NCBI RefSeq assembly: GCF_036203305.1 | Contig: NZ_CP108131.1 | Span: 7,812,001 to 7,876,000, forward strand | DNA from: Streptomyces sp. NBC_00190 | GTDB lineage: Bacteria > Actinomycetota > Actinomycetes > Streptomycetales > Streptomycetaceae | Length of the DNA: 64,000 nt | Direction: 5' to 3' | Shown: positions 17,494 to 26,496 of the stretch, one piece after another | How positions within the stretch are numbered: the first letter of the stretch is position 1 | How the letters are laid out: the number at the start of each line of letters is the position of its first letter | Program-made: the position numbers and the translations under genes | The notes under the pieces: model-generated | The model's input: only the letters and a program-made list of their open reading frames with translations | Told to the model about the DNA's origin: nothing | The model's database searches: none

Positions 17494-18111
17494 ATGCCCA
17501 GGCAGGTGGACCACGAGGGCCGACGCCGGCTGATCGCCGAGGCCGTCTGCCGTCTCGCCGACGAACGCGGGCTGGAGGGCGTGACCCTGCGCGACGTCGC
17601 CGCCCGCGCACAGGTGTCGATGGGCGCCGTCCAGCGGTGCTTCCGCACCAAGGAAGAGATGCTCGTCTTCGCTCTCGGGTCCATCGGCGAACGGATCGGC
17701 GAGCGCGTACAGGCCCGCCTCGTCAGGAGCCCGGCCCAGTCGGCAGCCTCAGCCCTGGGCCACGCGGCCACCGAGATCGCACTGCTCGGGGAGGAGCACC
17801 GTGCCGAGGCCAGGGTCTGGCTCGCCTTCGTCGCGCAGGCCGCCGTGAGCAAGGCGCTCGCCGAGACGCTGAAGGCGAACTACGCGGCCCTGCAGGAAGC
17901 GTTCACCGGTCTCATCTCCGAAGCCTGCGAGGGCGCGGTACGCGCCGTCCCCCTCGACGCGCGACGGGAGGCCCGCGCCGTCCTCGCGCTCGCGGACGGC
18001 CTCACCGCGCACGTCCTCATCGGTCACCTCACCCCGCAGGAGGCCCAGGACGTCCTGCACGCGCACTTGAGCGGCCTCTGGGACACGGCGACCGTCCCGC
18101 GCCCGCTCTGA
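17494..18111 (+). CDS. TetR family transcriptional regulator
   Basis: This 205-residue regulator has a TetR helix-turn-helix at residues 8-55 (LIAEAVCRLADERGLEGVTL, then AQVSMGAVQRCFRTKEEMLVF) and a C-terminal domain of the BetI-like type. The start is the ATG at 17494, with GGGAGACGACC upstream. It shares a promoter region with the amidase gene in which two CGATGCG-CT-CGCATCG palindromes lie, most likely its binding sites. The ligand is probably an amide or its product, but that is a guess. Confidence 0.92.
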   Translation: MPRQVDHEGRRRLIAEAVCRLADERGLEGVTLRDVAARAQVSMGAVQRCFRTKEEMLVFALGSIGERIGERVQARLVRSPAQSAASALGHAATEIALLGEEHRAEARVWLAFVAQAAVSKALAETLKANYAALQEAFTGLISEACEGAVRAVPLDARREARAVLALADGLTAHVLIGHLTPQEAQDVLHAHLSGLWDTATVPRPL

Positions 18112-18157
18112 GGCACCTCGGTGGTGCGCTCCGCACGGAACCGCCTACGCTGCGGGG

Positions 18158-18808
18158 ATGATCAAGCCCATAGAGCTGGTGATATTCGACTGCGACGGAG
18201 TGCTCGTGGACAGCGAGCGCATCGCCGCGCGCGTCCAGGTGGCCTTGGGAGCGGAACTCGGCTGGCCCATCACCGAGGACGAGGTCATCGACCGGTTCAT
18301 CGGCCGTTCCAACGCGTCCGTCGCCGAGCAGGTGGCCGCCCGGCTCGGTCGGGAAGCAGCCGTGACCTGGACGGAGCGGTTCACGGAACTCCACCGGGAG
18401 GCGGTCGACGCGGAGTTGTCGCCCGTGGAGGGGCTGCCCGGGGCACTCGACGCGATCACCCTGCCCACCTGCGTCGCTTCCAGCGGTTCGCACGACAAGA
18501 TGCGCCACACCCTCGGGCGGACCGGTCTCTACGAACGCTTCGCCGGCCGCATCTACAGCGCCACGGAGGTCTCGCAGGGCAAGCCGGCCCCGGACCTCTT
18601 CCTGTACGCCGCCCGGCAGATGGGCGTCGACCCCGCTGCCTGCGTGGTGGTCGAGGACAGCCGCCCGGGAGTACAGGCCGCACGCGCTGCCGGAATGCGC
18701 GCCTTCGGCTACGCGGGCGGGCTGACCCCCGCGGAGCGGCTTGAGGGACCCGGCACCACGGTCTTCCACGACATGGGCGAACTCCCCGGGCTCCTCGAGG
18801 CCGCTTAG
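18158..18808 (+). CDS. HAD family hydrolase (beta-phosphoglucomutase/GS1-like)
   Basis: This 216-residue HAD phosphatase has all four motifs. Motif I is FDCDGVLVDSE with nucleophile D11 and acid D13. Motif II is CVASSGSHDK. The motif III lysine is in SQGKPAPDLF, and motif IV is VVVEDSRPGVQAA. The helical cap lies between motifs I and II, as in phosphosugar phosphatases (YniC-like). The ATG at 18158 follows TGCGGGG. The TAG stop (18806-18808) lies inside the 10-bp target duplication of the IS4 element. Without the element this gene would end 10 bases before the crotonase start, so the two were probably one operon. Confidence 0.93.
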   Translation: MIKPIELVIFDCDGVLVDSERIAARVQVALGAELGWPITEDEVIDRFIGRSNASVAEQVAARLGREAAVTWTERFTELHREAVDAELSPVEGLPGALDAITLPTCVASSGSHDKMRHTLGRTGLYERFAGRIYSATEVSQGKPAPDLFLYAARQMGVDPAACVVVEDSRPGVQAARAAGMRAFGYAGGLTPAERLEGPGTTVFHDMGELPGLLEAA

Positions 18809-18811
18809 GCT

Positions 18812-20260
18812 CAATGCCGTTGACATTGATCTGGATCGGTGAGACGACGTCATCGGGGGTGGTGGCATGGCGTCGTCTCTGCCGGATCTGGCCGGGGTGG
18901 GTGTGCTGACCCGGATGTATCCGCCGTGGCTGGTGGACGAGGTCGTGGCCCAGTGCGACCGGACGGAGAAGCGTCGGCGGCTGTTGCCGGCCCGGCTGGT
19001 GGTGTACTTCCTGCTGGCGATGGCATTGTTCTCGCCCGCGCCGTATCTGGAGGTCATGCGGCACCTTGCTGAGGGCCTGCGGTGGGCGGGGCTGTGGGGG
19101 TCGTGGCATCCACCGAGCAAGGCTGCCATCTTCCGGGCGCGTGGACGGCTCGGGGTCGAACCGATGGCCGCGCTGTTCGACAGATGCGCCCGACCGCTGG
19201 GCACGCCCGCGATGCCCGGGGTGTTCTGGAGGGGCTGGCGGCTGATGGCCATCGACGGCACCCGTTTCGATGTCGCCGACAGTGCGGCGAACGCCGCTGA
19301 GTTCGGCCGCCCTGGGACCGGCCGCGGGGAAGGCACCGGCGGATATCCGCAGGTCCAGGTCGTCGCTCTGGTCGAATGCGGCACCCACGCCGTCGTCGAT
19401 GCGGTGCTCGGCGGCTGGCATGACGGCGAGGTCCGCCTCGCCGAGGACCTGGAACGCTCACTGACCGAGGACATGCTCGTCCTGGGCGACCGCAACCTGC
19501 CCTCGACCCGGTTATGGCGAGCCCTGACCAGCAGCGGCGCTGACCTGTGCTTCCGCGCCAAGACCAACCGCCGCCTGCCCGTCCTGCAAACACTGCCCGA
19601 CGGGTCCTGGCTCACCGTGATCCAGGCCGGAGACGACAAGAAGGCCGGCCGCGAGCCGGTGGCGGTCCGCGTGATCCGCTACCGCCTGGACGACCCGGGA
19701 CGACCCGGCGAGGACCAGTACGTGCTGCTGACCTCGGTCCTGGACCCGGTCCGGGCCCCGGCCGCCGACCTGGCCGCGCTCTACCCGCAACGCTGGGAGT
19801 GCGAGAGCGTCCTGGACGAGATCAAGACCCATCAGCGCGGCGCCAAGACCGTTGTCCTGGCCAGCAAGACCCCCACCGGCGTCCGCCAGGAGATCTATGC
19901 CCACCTGCTGGTGCACCACGCCCTGCGCGCACTGATGGCCGAAGCGGCGGCCGGTAGTCCCGAGCCGGTCGACTGCGACCGGCTCTCCTTCACCACCGCC
20001 CTGCGGGCGGCCCGCCGCACCGTGACCATCCTGCCCGGCTCTTTTTCCCCCTGACCACCTGCACAGGGCCTGGCGGCATTTCCGCGCCGAGGTCACCGAG
20101 CGGCTCCTGCCCCCGAGGCGACTGCGCAGCCAGCCCCGGGTCGTCAAACGCAAGATGTCGAACTACAAGGCCAAGGCCAGTCGCCACCGCGACTGGCCCC
20201 AGCCAACCCGGCCCTCACACGACGCCATCGTGATCCAACCGCCATAAAGCAACGGCATTG
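18812..20260 (+). mobile_element. IS4-family insertion sequence, 1449 bp
   Basis: The ends are perfect 11-bp inverted repeats, CAATGCCGTTG on the left and CAACGGCATTG on the right. They are flanked by a 10-bp direct duplication CGCTTAGGCT at 18802-18811 and 20261-20270. A 10-bp duplication and a transposase with the YREK signature fit the IS4 family. The intact duplication suggests a fairly recent insertion. The target includes the stop codon of the HAD gene and lies between it and the crotonase gene. Confidence 0.93.
18867..20232 (+). pseudogene. IS4-family transposase with a +1 frame break near the C-terminus
   Basis: The first frame (18867-20054) gives 395 residues with DDE acids in AIDGTRFDVAD and LGDRNLPS, and the IS4 signature Y-2-R-3-E-6-K in YPQRWECESVLDEIK. 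The frame stops at 20052-20054, right after a T5C5 run. In the +1 frame the protein continues (FPPDHLHRAW, then VVKRKMSNYKAK) to a TAA at about 20247, giving the basic tail usual for these transposases. One extra T or C in the homopolymer explains this. Either the copy is damaged, the sequence has an error, or a +1 ribosomal slip occurs. An in-frame TTA codon is at 19512-19514. Confidence 0.85.
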
Positions 20261-20277
20261 CGCTTAGGCTGCCGGTC

Positions 20278-21102
20278 ATGAATACGGCCAAGACCGGCGG
20301 TGCGACCGACGAACCGCACGGCACGACCTCCGAGCCCGTACGCGTCAGTCGTCAGGGGGCGGTGACGACGATCAGCCTGAACCGGCCCCACGTCCGCAAC
20401 GCGGTGGACCGGACCACCGCGACGGCGCTGGCCGAGGCGTTCCGCGCCTTCGACGCCGACCCGGAAGCGGCCGTGGCCGTCCTCCACGGTGAGGGAGGGA
20501 CCTTCTGCGCCGGTGCTGACCTGAAGGCCATCAGTGACGGAAGGGGCAACCGGGTCGCCGCGGACGGCGACGGACCCATGGGCGTCTCCCGGATGCGGCT
20601 CTCCAAGCCGGTCATCGCCGCCGTCAGCGGACACGCGGTTGCCGGCGGCCTGGAACTGGCGCTCTGGGCCGACCTCCGGGTGGCCGACGAAAGCGCGGTG
20701 TTCGGGGTGTTCTGCCGCCGTTGGGGTGTACCGCTGATCGACGGCGGAACCGTACGGCTGCCCCGCCTGATCGGCACGAGCAGGGCGATGGACATGATCC
20801 TCACCGGCCGGGCGGTCGATGCCGCCGAGGCCCTGCACATCGGCCTCGCCAACCGCGTGGTCCCCGCCGGAGAGGCGTTGGAGAAGGCCCAGGAACTCGC
20901 CGCGCAGCTGGCGCAGTTCCCGCAGACCTGCATGCGCCACGACCGCATGTCGGTCCTCGAACAGGAAGGCCTCGACGAGAGCACCGCCCTTGCCATCGAA
21001 TTCGGGCACGGCACCGTCCCGCTCGCCGCCGAAGCCGTGACCGGGGCAGCCCGGTTCGCTTCCGGAGCCGGACGCCACGGCCTCGGCAGCGGGCCCGCCT
21101 GA
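20278..21102 (+). CDS. Enoyl-CoA hydratase/isomerase (crotonase) family protein
   Basis: This 274-residue crotonase has the oxyanion-hole segments GEGGTFCAGADLKAI and AVSGHAVAGGLELALWADLRVA, and the DGGTVRLPRLIG loop that carries the active-site position. LTGRAVDAAEALHIGLANRVV is the usual C-terminal family block. The exact reaction (hydratase, isomerase or dehalogenase-like) is not clear, since the acidic residues of classic hydratases are only partly conserved. The ATG at 20278 lies 8 bases after the IS4 target duplication. Before that insertion it would have been directly behind the HAD gene and probably co-transcribed, so it may now be driven from within the element or not at all. Confidence 0.9.
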   Translation: MNTAKTGGATDEPHGTTSEPVRVSRQGAVTTISLNRPHVRNAVDRTTATALAEAFRAFDADPEAAVAVLHGEGGTFCAGADLKAISDGRGNRVAADGDGPMGVSRMRLSKPVIAAVSGHAVAGGLELALWADLRVADESAVFGVFCRRWGVPLIDGGTVRLPRLIGTSRAMDMILTGRAVDAAEALHIGLANRVVPAGEALEKAQELAAQLAQFPQTCMRHDRMSVLEQEGLDESTALAIEFGHGTVPLAAEAVTGAARFASGAGRHGLGSGPA

Positions 21103-21111
21103 CAGGGGGTG

Positions 21112-21151
21112 AGGCCCGCGTGGCCGCCAACTCGGCTGGCTGCGTGGGCCT
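21112..21151 (+). terminator. Hairpin terminator after the crotonase gene
   Basis: AGGCCCGCGTGGCCG (21112-21126) pairs along its whole length with 21137-21151, counting several G-T pairs, and is followed by TTT. It begins 10 bases after the stop codon. Confidence 0.55.
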
Positions 21152-21243
21152 TTGGCGCGCTGGCCTATCATCGATCCGATTTCCGCCGCCCGTGCCAGCG
21201 CGGGCAGGCGGGAAGAGATTCTCGATGAGAGGGCAACGAGCAC

Positions 21244-22608
21244 TTGCGATTGACAGGCAAGCACCGGATATCCATCGTCGCCGCGGCGGCCGCGGCGGCG
21301 ATCGTGGGAAGTCTGCAACTCCCCTCCAGCGCGTTCGGCACCGAGGACACCGGGACCACGGAGAGCACCGCGCCTGAGGCGGCGCGTTCCGAGTCGGCGC
21401 CGCCGGCCGCGGAGGCACCCGACGCCCACACGGAGGCACCCGACTCGCACGCGGAGGACTCCGCCGCCCAGGTCAGCGACACCACGGCCTTCAAGGACGG
21501 CGTCATGTCGCTCGGCGCACAGGGAGCCCGGCCCGCGGCGAGGTCGGCCGCGGCCGCCGCGCCCGCACCGCCCCAGGGTGAAGGGTGGAAGCTGAGCGGC
21601 GCGACCAAGTGGCTGCAGACCGGCTACACGATCAAGTTCTACGACCAGAAGTCCGCCGACTGGCTGGCCCCGTACGTACAGGCATCCGCCGCGGACCTGC
21701 GGCGGATCACGAACCTGCCGGTCTCCGTCGACACCAGGCCGGTCGGCTGGGACTACGTCAGGCCCAGGGGCGAAGTGGTCATCGGGGTCCTGCACCGCCC
21801 GTGCCTCCCGCCCGCAGGGGAAGGCAGCATGGGCAGTACCGGCTGGAAGGTGGTCCGCGACGGATCGGGCAGCGCGAACCTCAGCTGCGGCTTCACCGCG
21901 TCCTCGCTGGCCGACACCGTGACCAGCGGACACGCCTACATCGACGACGAGTTCTTCACCTCGGCCGGCAAGCCGACGGCCGCCATGGGCGAGACGTACA
22001 TGCGCAACCACGTCAGCCACGAACTCGGGCACACGCTGGGCCTGACGCACGCCAACCGCAGCCTGACCAAGAGCGACTGCGTCAAGGGCACCGACTCCGG
22101 CCAGTTCCCGGTCATGTGCTCACCCACGTACGCCTACCAGGACAAGCGCGCGGGCACCTACGTCCAGCAGTTCGACGTGCAAGGCCTGCGCCTCCTCGCC
22201 GCCGGTGCCGGCGCCGCGCTGTCCCCGCAGGGCAAGGTGAGCGGACTCGGCGGCAAGTGCCTCGACGTCAAGGGCGGAAAGGCGGCCAACGGCACGCAGA
22301 TCCAGCTCTACACGTGCAACGGCTCCGCGGCGCAGTCGTGGATCCTCGGCAAGGACGGTACGTTCCGCGCGTTCGGCAAGTGCCTGGACAACGCGCGCAA
22401 CGCGAGCACCAACGGCAACAAGATCAGCCTCTACGACTGCAACGGCTCCGCGGCGCAGCGCTGGTCCGTCAACGCCAAGGGCCAGATCGTCCACGTGGCG
22501 TCCGGCAAGGTCCTCGACGTGACCGGCGGCGCGACCGCCAACGGCACCGTGGTCCAGCTCTACACGGCGAACACCAACAAGCGCCAGGTCTGGGTCACCC
22601 CGAAGTAG
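21244..22608 (+). CDS. Secreted zinc metalloprotease with C-terminal ricin-type lectin domain
   Basis: A 454-residue exported protein. The signal peptide spans residues 1-32 (HRISIVAAAAAAAIVGSLQL). A low-complexity Ala/Glu/Pro region to about 110 may be a propeptide. The metzincin zinc site HELGHTLGLTH is at 259-269, with a following Met (VMCSP) as the Met-turn candidate. A beta-trefoil lectin follows at about 320-454, with QSW, QRW and QVW repeats and GKCLDVKGGKAANGTQIQLY. It should cut protein while bound to a sugar polymer. The start is a TTG at 21244, because GAGAGGG lies 10 bases upstream and the signal peptide begins here. Confidence 0.88.
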   Translation: MRLTGKHRISIVAAAAAAAIVGSLQLPSSAFGTEDTGTTESTAPEAARSESAPPAAEAPDAHTEAPDSHAEDSAAQVSDTTAFKDGVMSLGAQGARPAARSAAAAAPAPPQGEGWKLSGATKWLQTGYTIKFYDQKSADWLAPYVQASAADLRRITNLPVSVDTRPVGWDYVRPRGEVVIGVLHRPCLPPAGEGSMGSTGWKVVRDGSGSANLSCGFTASSLADTVTSGHAYIDDEFFTSAGKPTAAMGETYMRNHVSHELGHTLGLTHANRSLTKSDCVKGTDSGQFPVMCSPTYAYQDKRAGTYVQQFDVQGLRLLAAGAGAALSPQGKVSGLGGKCLDVKGGKAANGTQIQLYTCNGSAAQSWILGKDGTFRAFGKCLDNARNASTNGNKISLYDCNGSAAQRWSVNAKGQIVHVASGKVLDVTGGATANGTVVQLYTANTNKRQVWVTPK

Positions 22609-22618
22609 CCCGGCCCAC

Positions 22619-22655
22619 CCCCGTGCGCCGTACCCGGGCGGTACGGCGCACGGGG
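22619..22655 (+). terminator. Strong intrinsic-type hairpin after the metalloprotease gene
   Basis: A perfect 16-bp stem (CCCCGTGCGCCGTACC with its complement, loop CGGGC) starts 11 bases after the stop codon. It isolates the protease gene from the esterase-like gene downstream. Confidence 0.85.
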
Positions 22656-22785
22656 CGGGCCTCACCCGCCGCGCCTCCGCGGCCGCCCCGGCAGCCAACT
22701 GCCGCAGGGGCGGTGGGGACAGCTCCAGTTCCGGACTGGGGCTGGGCCCATGGCGGCCGTCCCGCTCGGCGGGAAGTCTCGGATC

Positions 22786-24117
22786 ATGAAACGAAACAAG
22801 GCAAACCTGGCCGTACTGCTCCTCTCCCTCGGTGGGCTGGTCGCCGCCGCGCCCGTCGCCTCGGCACAGTCGCCGGTGCCTGCCCTGGAACGCGACGCGC
22901 ACGCTCTGCGCACCACCGACCCCCAGGCGGACCTGGCCGATCTGCGCCCGGTCGGCCGCATGGTGAAGGACGCCCGGGTGGTGGGTCTGGGCGAGGCCAC
23001 CCACAGTTCGCACGAATTCCTCACCATGAAGCACCGGGTCTTCCGCTACCTCGTCGAGGAGAAGGGCTTCCGCACCTTCGCCCTGGAGGGGAGCTGGAGC
23101 ACCGGACTGCGGCTCAACGACTACGTGCTGCGCGGCGAGGGCGATCCGGAGCGGATCATGCGCGCGGAGTTCCAGAGCAGCTACGTCTTCTGGAACAGTG
23201 CCGAATACCTGAACCTGCTGCGCTGGATGCGCGGTTACAACCTCCGGCATCCTCACGACCCGGTGCAGTTCATGGGCGACGACTTCGGGTACGCCGGTCC
23301 GGAGCTCTACGACAAGGTCACCGGTTACGTGGCCCAGGCCCACCCGGCACTGATGGCGCGCTTCACCGAGCTGTACCGCGGCCTGCGGCCCGCGACCACC
23401 CCCGAAGCCCACATGAAGGAATATCCCGGGCGGCCGCTCGCCGAACGCAAGGAGATCGCCGACAGGACCGGGCGTGCCCTGGAACTGCTCAAGCGGCAGG
23501 GGCCCGGCGCGGGGACCGACACCGAGGCGTACGACTGGGCGGTACAGCACGCCACCGCCATCGACCAGACGGCCAGGGGATACGCCTTCGACTTCGACGA
23601 CCAGCAGCAGGGCGCCCAGGCCATGAGCTACCGGGACGCGATCATGGCGGACAACGTGGACTGGTGGCAGAGGCACACCGGGAACAAGGTGGTGCTGGCG
23701 GCCCACAACGGGCACGTCGCCCTGCGGACCCACGACCCGGAGCACTATCCCGAGGTGCAAGGGAGCCATCTGCGCGACAAGTTGGGCAAGAACTACCTGA
23801 GCATCGGCTCCACCTTCGACCAGGGCTCGTTCAACGCCGTCGGAGACGACGGGCAGCTGAAGGGCTTCGCCGTGGGGCCCGCGAAACCCGGCAGCAACGA
23901 GCACACGCTGGACAAGGTGCGCCACCGCGACTACGTACTGGACCTGCGCACCGCCCCGCCCGCGGCCCGTACCTGGCTGGCCACGGCCCGTCCCGCCAGG
24001 AGTATCGGCGGGGCCTATCCGGGGCCCTACGGGCCGGAGGCCGACATCGCACTCGGGCAGTCGTACGACATCGTCATCCATCTTCACCGGGTCGGTGCCG
24101 CTCGCCTGATGCCGTAG
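22786..24117 (+). CDS. Secreted erythromycin-esterase-like protein
   Basis: This 443-residue protein has a signal peptide (ANLAVLLLSLGGLVAAAPVASA, cut near residue 27) followed by an erythromycin esterase (Ere) fold. The key motif GLGEATHSSHEF at 67-78 gives E70 and H73, spaced like the metal/catalytic pair E43 and H46 of EreB. LAAHNGHVALR carries the second histidine pair. Ere enzymes open the macrolide ring, but many family members have other substrates, and this one is exported rather than cytosolic. The ATG at 22786 is used; an ATG 36 bases upstream would put extra polar residues before the signal. Macrolide resistance should not be assumed. Confidence 0.85.
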   Translation: MKRNKANLAVLLLSLGGLVAAAPVASAQSPVPALERDAHALRTTDPQADLADLRPVGRMVKDARVVGLGEATHSSHEFLTMKHRVFRYLVEEKGFRTFALEGSWSTGLRLNDYVLRGEGDPERIMRAEFQSSYVFWNSAEYLNLLRWMRGYNLRHPHDPVQFMGDDFGYAGPELYDKVTGYVAQAHPALMARFTELYRGLRPATTPEAHMKEYPGRPLAERKEIADRTGRALELLKRQGPGAGTDTEAYDWAVQHATAIDQTARGYAFDFDDQQQGAQAMSYRDAIMADNVDWWQRHTGNKVVLAAHNGHVALRTHDPEHYPEVQGSHLRDKLGKNYLSIGSTFDQGSFNAVGDDGQLKGFAVGPAKPGSNEHTLDKVRHRDYVLDLRTAPPAARTWLATARPARSIGGAYPGPYGPEADIALGQSYDIVIHLHRVGAARLMP

Positions 24118-24223
24118 CCGAGGGCGGCGGCGTGGCGCGTGGCAGAGGGGCATGGCACGAAACCTGCGATCATCGGCAGAAGAGCCACTCGTGGCCCGTC
24201 GGCCGTGGCGCGAAGCTAGAGCC

Positions 24224-24817
24224 ATGACAGACAAGCCCCTCGGCCGCAGCGCCGTGTACACCGTCCTGACCACCGGCTACACCACCTCCACCGGACCGGG
24301 GGTCGCCGCCACCGTCTCGTACGTGTCCGACGGCGACCGGCACGTGATCGTGGACCCGGGCATGGTGGCCCACCGTGACCGCATCCTCGGCCCGCTCGCG
24401 GAACTGGGCCTGGGACCGGACGACATCACCGATGTCGTGCTCAGCCACCACCACCCCGACAACACCATGAACGTGGGCCTGTTCCCCGAAGCGTGGGTCC
24501 ACGACCACAAGGCGGAGTACCGGAACGACCAGTGGACCGACCGGGACGCCGAGGGCCATCAGCTCACCGAGTCCCTGCGTCTGATCCGCACTCCGGGCCA
24601 CAGCCCCGAGGACATCACCCTCCTCGCCGGCACCGCCGACGGCGTGGTCGCCTTCGCCGGTGACCTCTGGTGGCGCCCGGACGGCCCGGCCGAAGACCCG
24701 GTGGCCCCGGACCGGGACGACCTGCGCACCTCCCGCCTCCGTGTCGTGGCGGCGGCCGACGTGATCGTCCCGGGCCACGGGGGCGCCTTCCCGGCGGGGG
24801 AGGGGGTGCCGCTCTAG
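24224..24817 (+). CDS. Metallo-beta-lactamase-fold hydrolase (MBLAC1-like)
   Basis: This 197-residue protein has the compact MBL fold. The metal loop reads LSHHHPDNTMN where most relatives have HxHxDH, so the sixth position is Asn instead of His. RTPGHSPEDITLL, FAGDLWWRP and IVPGHGGAF supply the remaining ligands. Length and layout resemble the MBLAC1 group of small hydrolases. The ATG at 24224 is used, since the upstream part of the frame is Arg-rich non-coding style. The TAG stop (24815-24817) is part of the CTAG duplicated by the IS1182 element that begins on the next base. Confidence 0.85.
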   Translation: MTDKPLGRSAVYTVLTTGYTTSTGPGVAATVSYVSDGDRHVIVDPGMVAHRDRILGPLAELGLGPDDITDVVLSHHHPDNTMNVGLFPEAWVHDHKAEYRNDQWTDRDAEGHQLTESLRLIRTPGHSPEDITLLAGTADGVVAFAGDLWWRPDGPAEDPVAPDRDDLRTSRLRVVAAADVIVPGHGGAFPAGEGVPL

Positions 24818-24876
24818 AAGGCTGATGAAGATCTTGTTGTGGGGCTGTCCGGCCGTAGGCCGGGTGGCCCCTGGGT

Positions 24877-26460
24877 CTATGTGGTGGCGGGGGTGAGGGC
24901 CCAGGTGGTGCCGGTGTGGGTGAGTCCGAGGTTGATGAGGCGGCGGAGGTTTAGGGCGGCTGCCCGATTGTGGAGCCAGGTGTTGTTCTTGAGGACGCCG
25001 CGGTAGGGGACGCGGCGGTTGCCTCTGGCGACGAGCCAGGCGATGGCGCGTTCGACGGGTGGTCGCCAGCGGCGGTATTCGTCCTGCCATTCCTGGCTGG
25101 TGGCGGCCTGGTCCCGGGCGGCTTTGAGGAGGTCGTACTGGGGATGGACACTGAAGACGCGTCCGGTCTTGGACCTGGTGCAGCGGTCGCGCAAAGGGCA
25201 ATCGAGGCAGAGCTTCTTGAACTGGGCCTGGCGGTTGCCTCCTGCGAGGGGGCGGCCGAGGGGCTTGGTGTGGCCGGCCGGGCAGGTGACGGTCCCGGCC
25301 TGGGTATCGGCCTGGAAATCGTCCGTGCTGAATCCGCCGGGGACTGCCTGCCGCAGTGGCGGCGGCTTGATCACCAGGGTGTGGCCGTCGGCTTCGAGGC
25401 TCTGGCGGAGGTCGCCGGTGCCGTAGGCCGTGTCGCCGAGGACGGTCAGTTCCTGGTCCTCCTCGGCAAGGAGGTCTGGGGCGACGGCGGCTTCGTGGTT
25501 GTCGGCTCCGCTGCCGGCGGTGAGAGCGACCTCGGTGAACAGTCCCGCCTCGGGCTCGAACACGGCATGCGCACGGAAGCCCTCCTGATGGCGGGTTCGG
25601 TTCTTGTGGATGTGCCGGGCCTCGGGATCAATCGTGGACACCACGCGGTCGGGTGCGGTCCCCCGGGTGATGCGCCAGCGTCCGTCACGGCCGTCGGACT
25701 CCTGGGCCGGTTCGACGTCCTGGCCTGCGACCAGGGCCAGCAGGCCGGCCGCGTTCGCGGCCTTCTCGCCGAGTTCTTGTTCGGGCAGGTGGCCCAGCAG
25801 CCGCAGCGCGTCACCAACGAGGGCGTCCACCAGATCCGCCCTGGCCTGCTGGTCGTTCCAGGCGATCCTCGGTTTGCCCGGGTCGCCGTAGTCGTGGGCG
25901 GTGCACTGCACGGCCGCGACAGGTCCGGCGCCGGGGACCTCACGGATCACTGCCCGCACGGCGGAAATCAGCTGGGTGACGGTGTCCTGGGTGGCCACCG
26001 CATCGTCGAGGACGGTGGAGTCCAGTGCCCGCCGGTGCTTTCCCTTCAGCACGCCGGTGGCCTTCACGACCTCGCGCACCGCCTCGAAGACCCGGTTCGG
26101 GCGGGCCGAGCGGGCCAGGCGGCGGCGGAAGTAGGCCAGCAGCGAAGGATCGAACGCCATATCGTGCAAGCCGAGCCCACACGCGGCCTTCCACCGCAGG
26201 TCACAGCGTAATTCCTGGACCGTCTCGAAGTCCGACATCCCATGCAGGGCCTGCAAAGTGATCGCCGCGGCCAGAACCTGCGGAGGCATTGACGGACGGC
26301 CGTTCGCCGACGGATACATGTCCTCGAACATCACCGCGGGAAATAGCTGCCCACGGTGCTCGGCCAGGAACGCGAACACGCTCCCGACCGGGATTAACTC
26401 CCGGCACGTAGCCCACACATCCGGCCCGACCGTCTCCCCGACCCACTCCCCTTGAACCAC
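24877..26460 (-). CDS. IS1182 family transposase
   Basis: A complete 527-residue transposase with the usual order. The N-terminal DUF772-type domain (FPAVMFEDMYPSANGRPSMP, then LQALHGMSDFETVQELRCDL) is followed by the DDE core with ALDSTVLDDAVATQDT and LTVLGDTAYGTGDL, a four-Cys zinc region (CPAGHT and CLDCPLRDRC), and a C-terminal RPPVERAIAWLVARGNRR block. The start is the ATG at 26460. Two leucines are TTA codons (complement of 26395-26397 and 26209-26211), unlike most neighbouring genes, so expression may need the bldA tRNA. The gene appears functional. Confidence 0.95.
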   Translation of the reverse strand: MVQGEWVGETVGPDVWATCRELIPVGSVFAFLAEHRGQLFPAVMFEDMYPSANGRPSMPPQVLAAAITLQALHGMSDFETVQELRCDLRWKAACGLGLHDMAFDPSLLAYFRRRLARSARPNRVFEAVREVVKATGVLKGKHRRALDSTVLDDAVATQDTVTQLISAVRAVIREVPGAGPVAAVQCTAHDYGDPGKPRIAWNDQQARADLVDALVGDALRLLGHLPEQELGEKAANAAGLLALVAGQDVEPAQESDGRDGRWRITRGTAPDRVVSTIDPEARHIHKNRTRHQEGFRAHAVFEPEAGLFTEVALTAGSGADNHEAAVAPDLLAEEDQELTVLGDTAYGTGDLRQSLEADGHTLVIKPPPLRQAVPGGFSTDDFQADTQAGTVTCPAGHTKPLGRPLAGGNRQAQFKKLCLDCPLRDRCTRSKTGRVFSVHPQYDLLKAARDQAATSQEWQDEYRRWRPPVERAIAWLVARGNRRVPYRGVLKNNTWLHNRAAALNLRRLINLGLTHTGTTWALTPATT

Positions 26461-26472
26461 GAAAACGAGTCT

Positions 26473-26496
26473 GCCCCGCCGCTCCCGCGGCGGGGC
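26473..26496. other. Hairpin inside the IS1182 end, upstream of the transposase
   Basis: A perfect 10-bp stem (GCCCCGCCGC with its complement, loop TCCC) lies 13 bases before the transposase start on the transcript strand. Such structures in IS ends can block read-through transcripts from producing transposase. That role is inferred. Confidence 0.5.

Noticed and set aside
20040..20055. A certain programmed frame shift in the IS4 transposase
   Set aside because: IS4 elements are usually single-frame, and a homopolymer slip or read error explains the break just as well, so it is reported only as a possibility.
22786..24117. Calling the Ere-like gene a macrolide-resistance gene
   Set aside because: It has a signal peptide, and the family is broad; the sequence does not show macrolide specificity.
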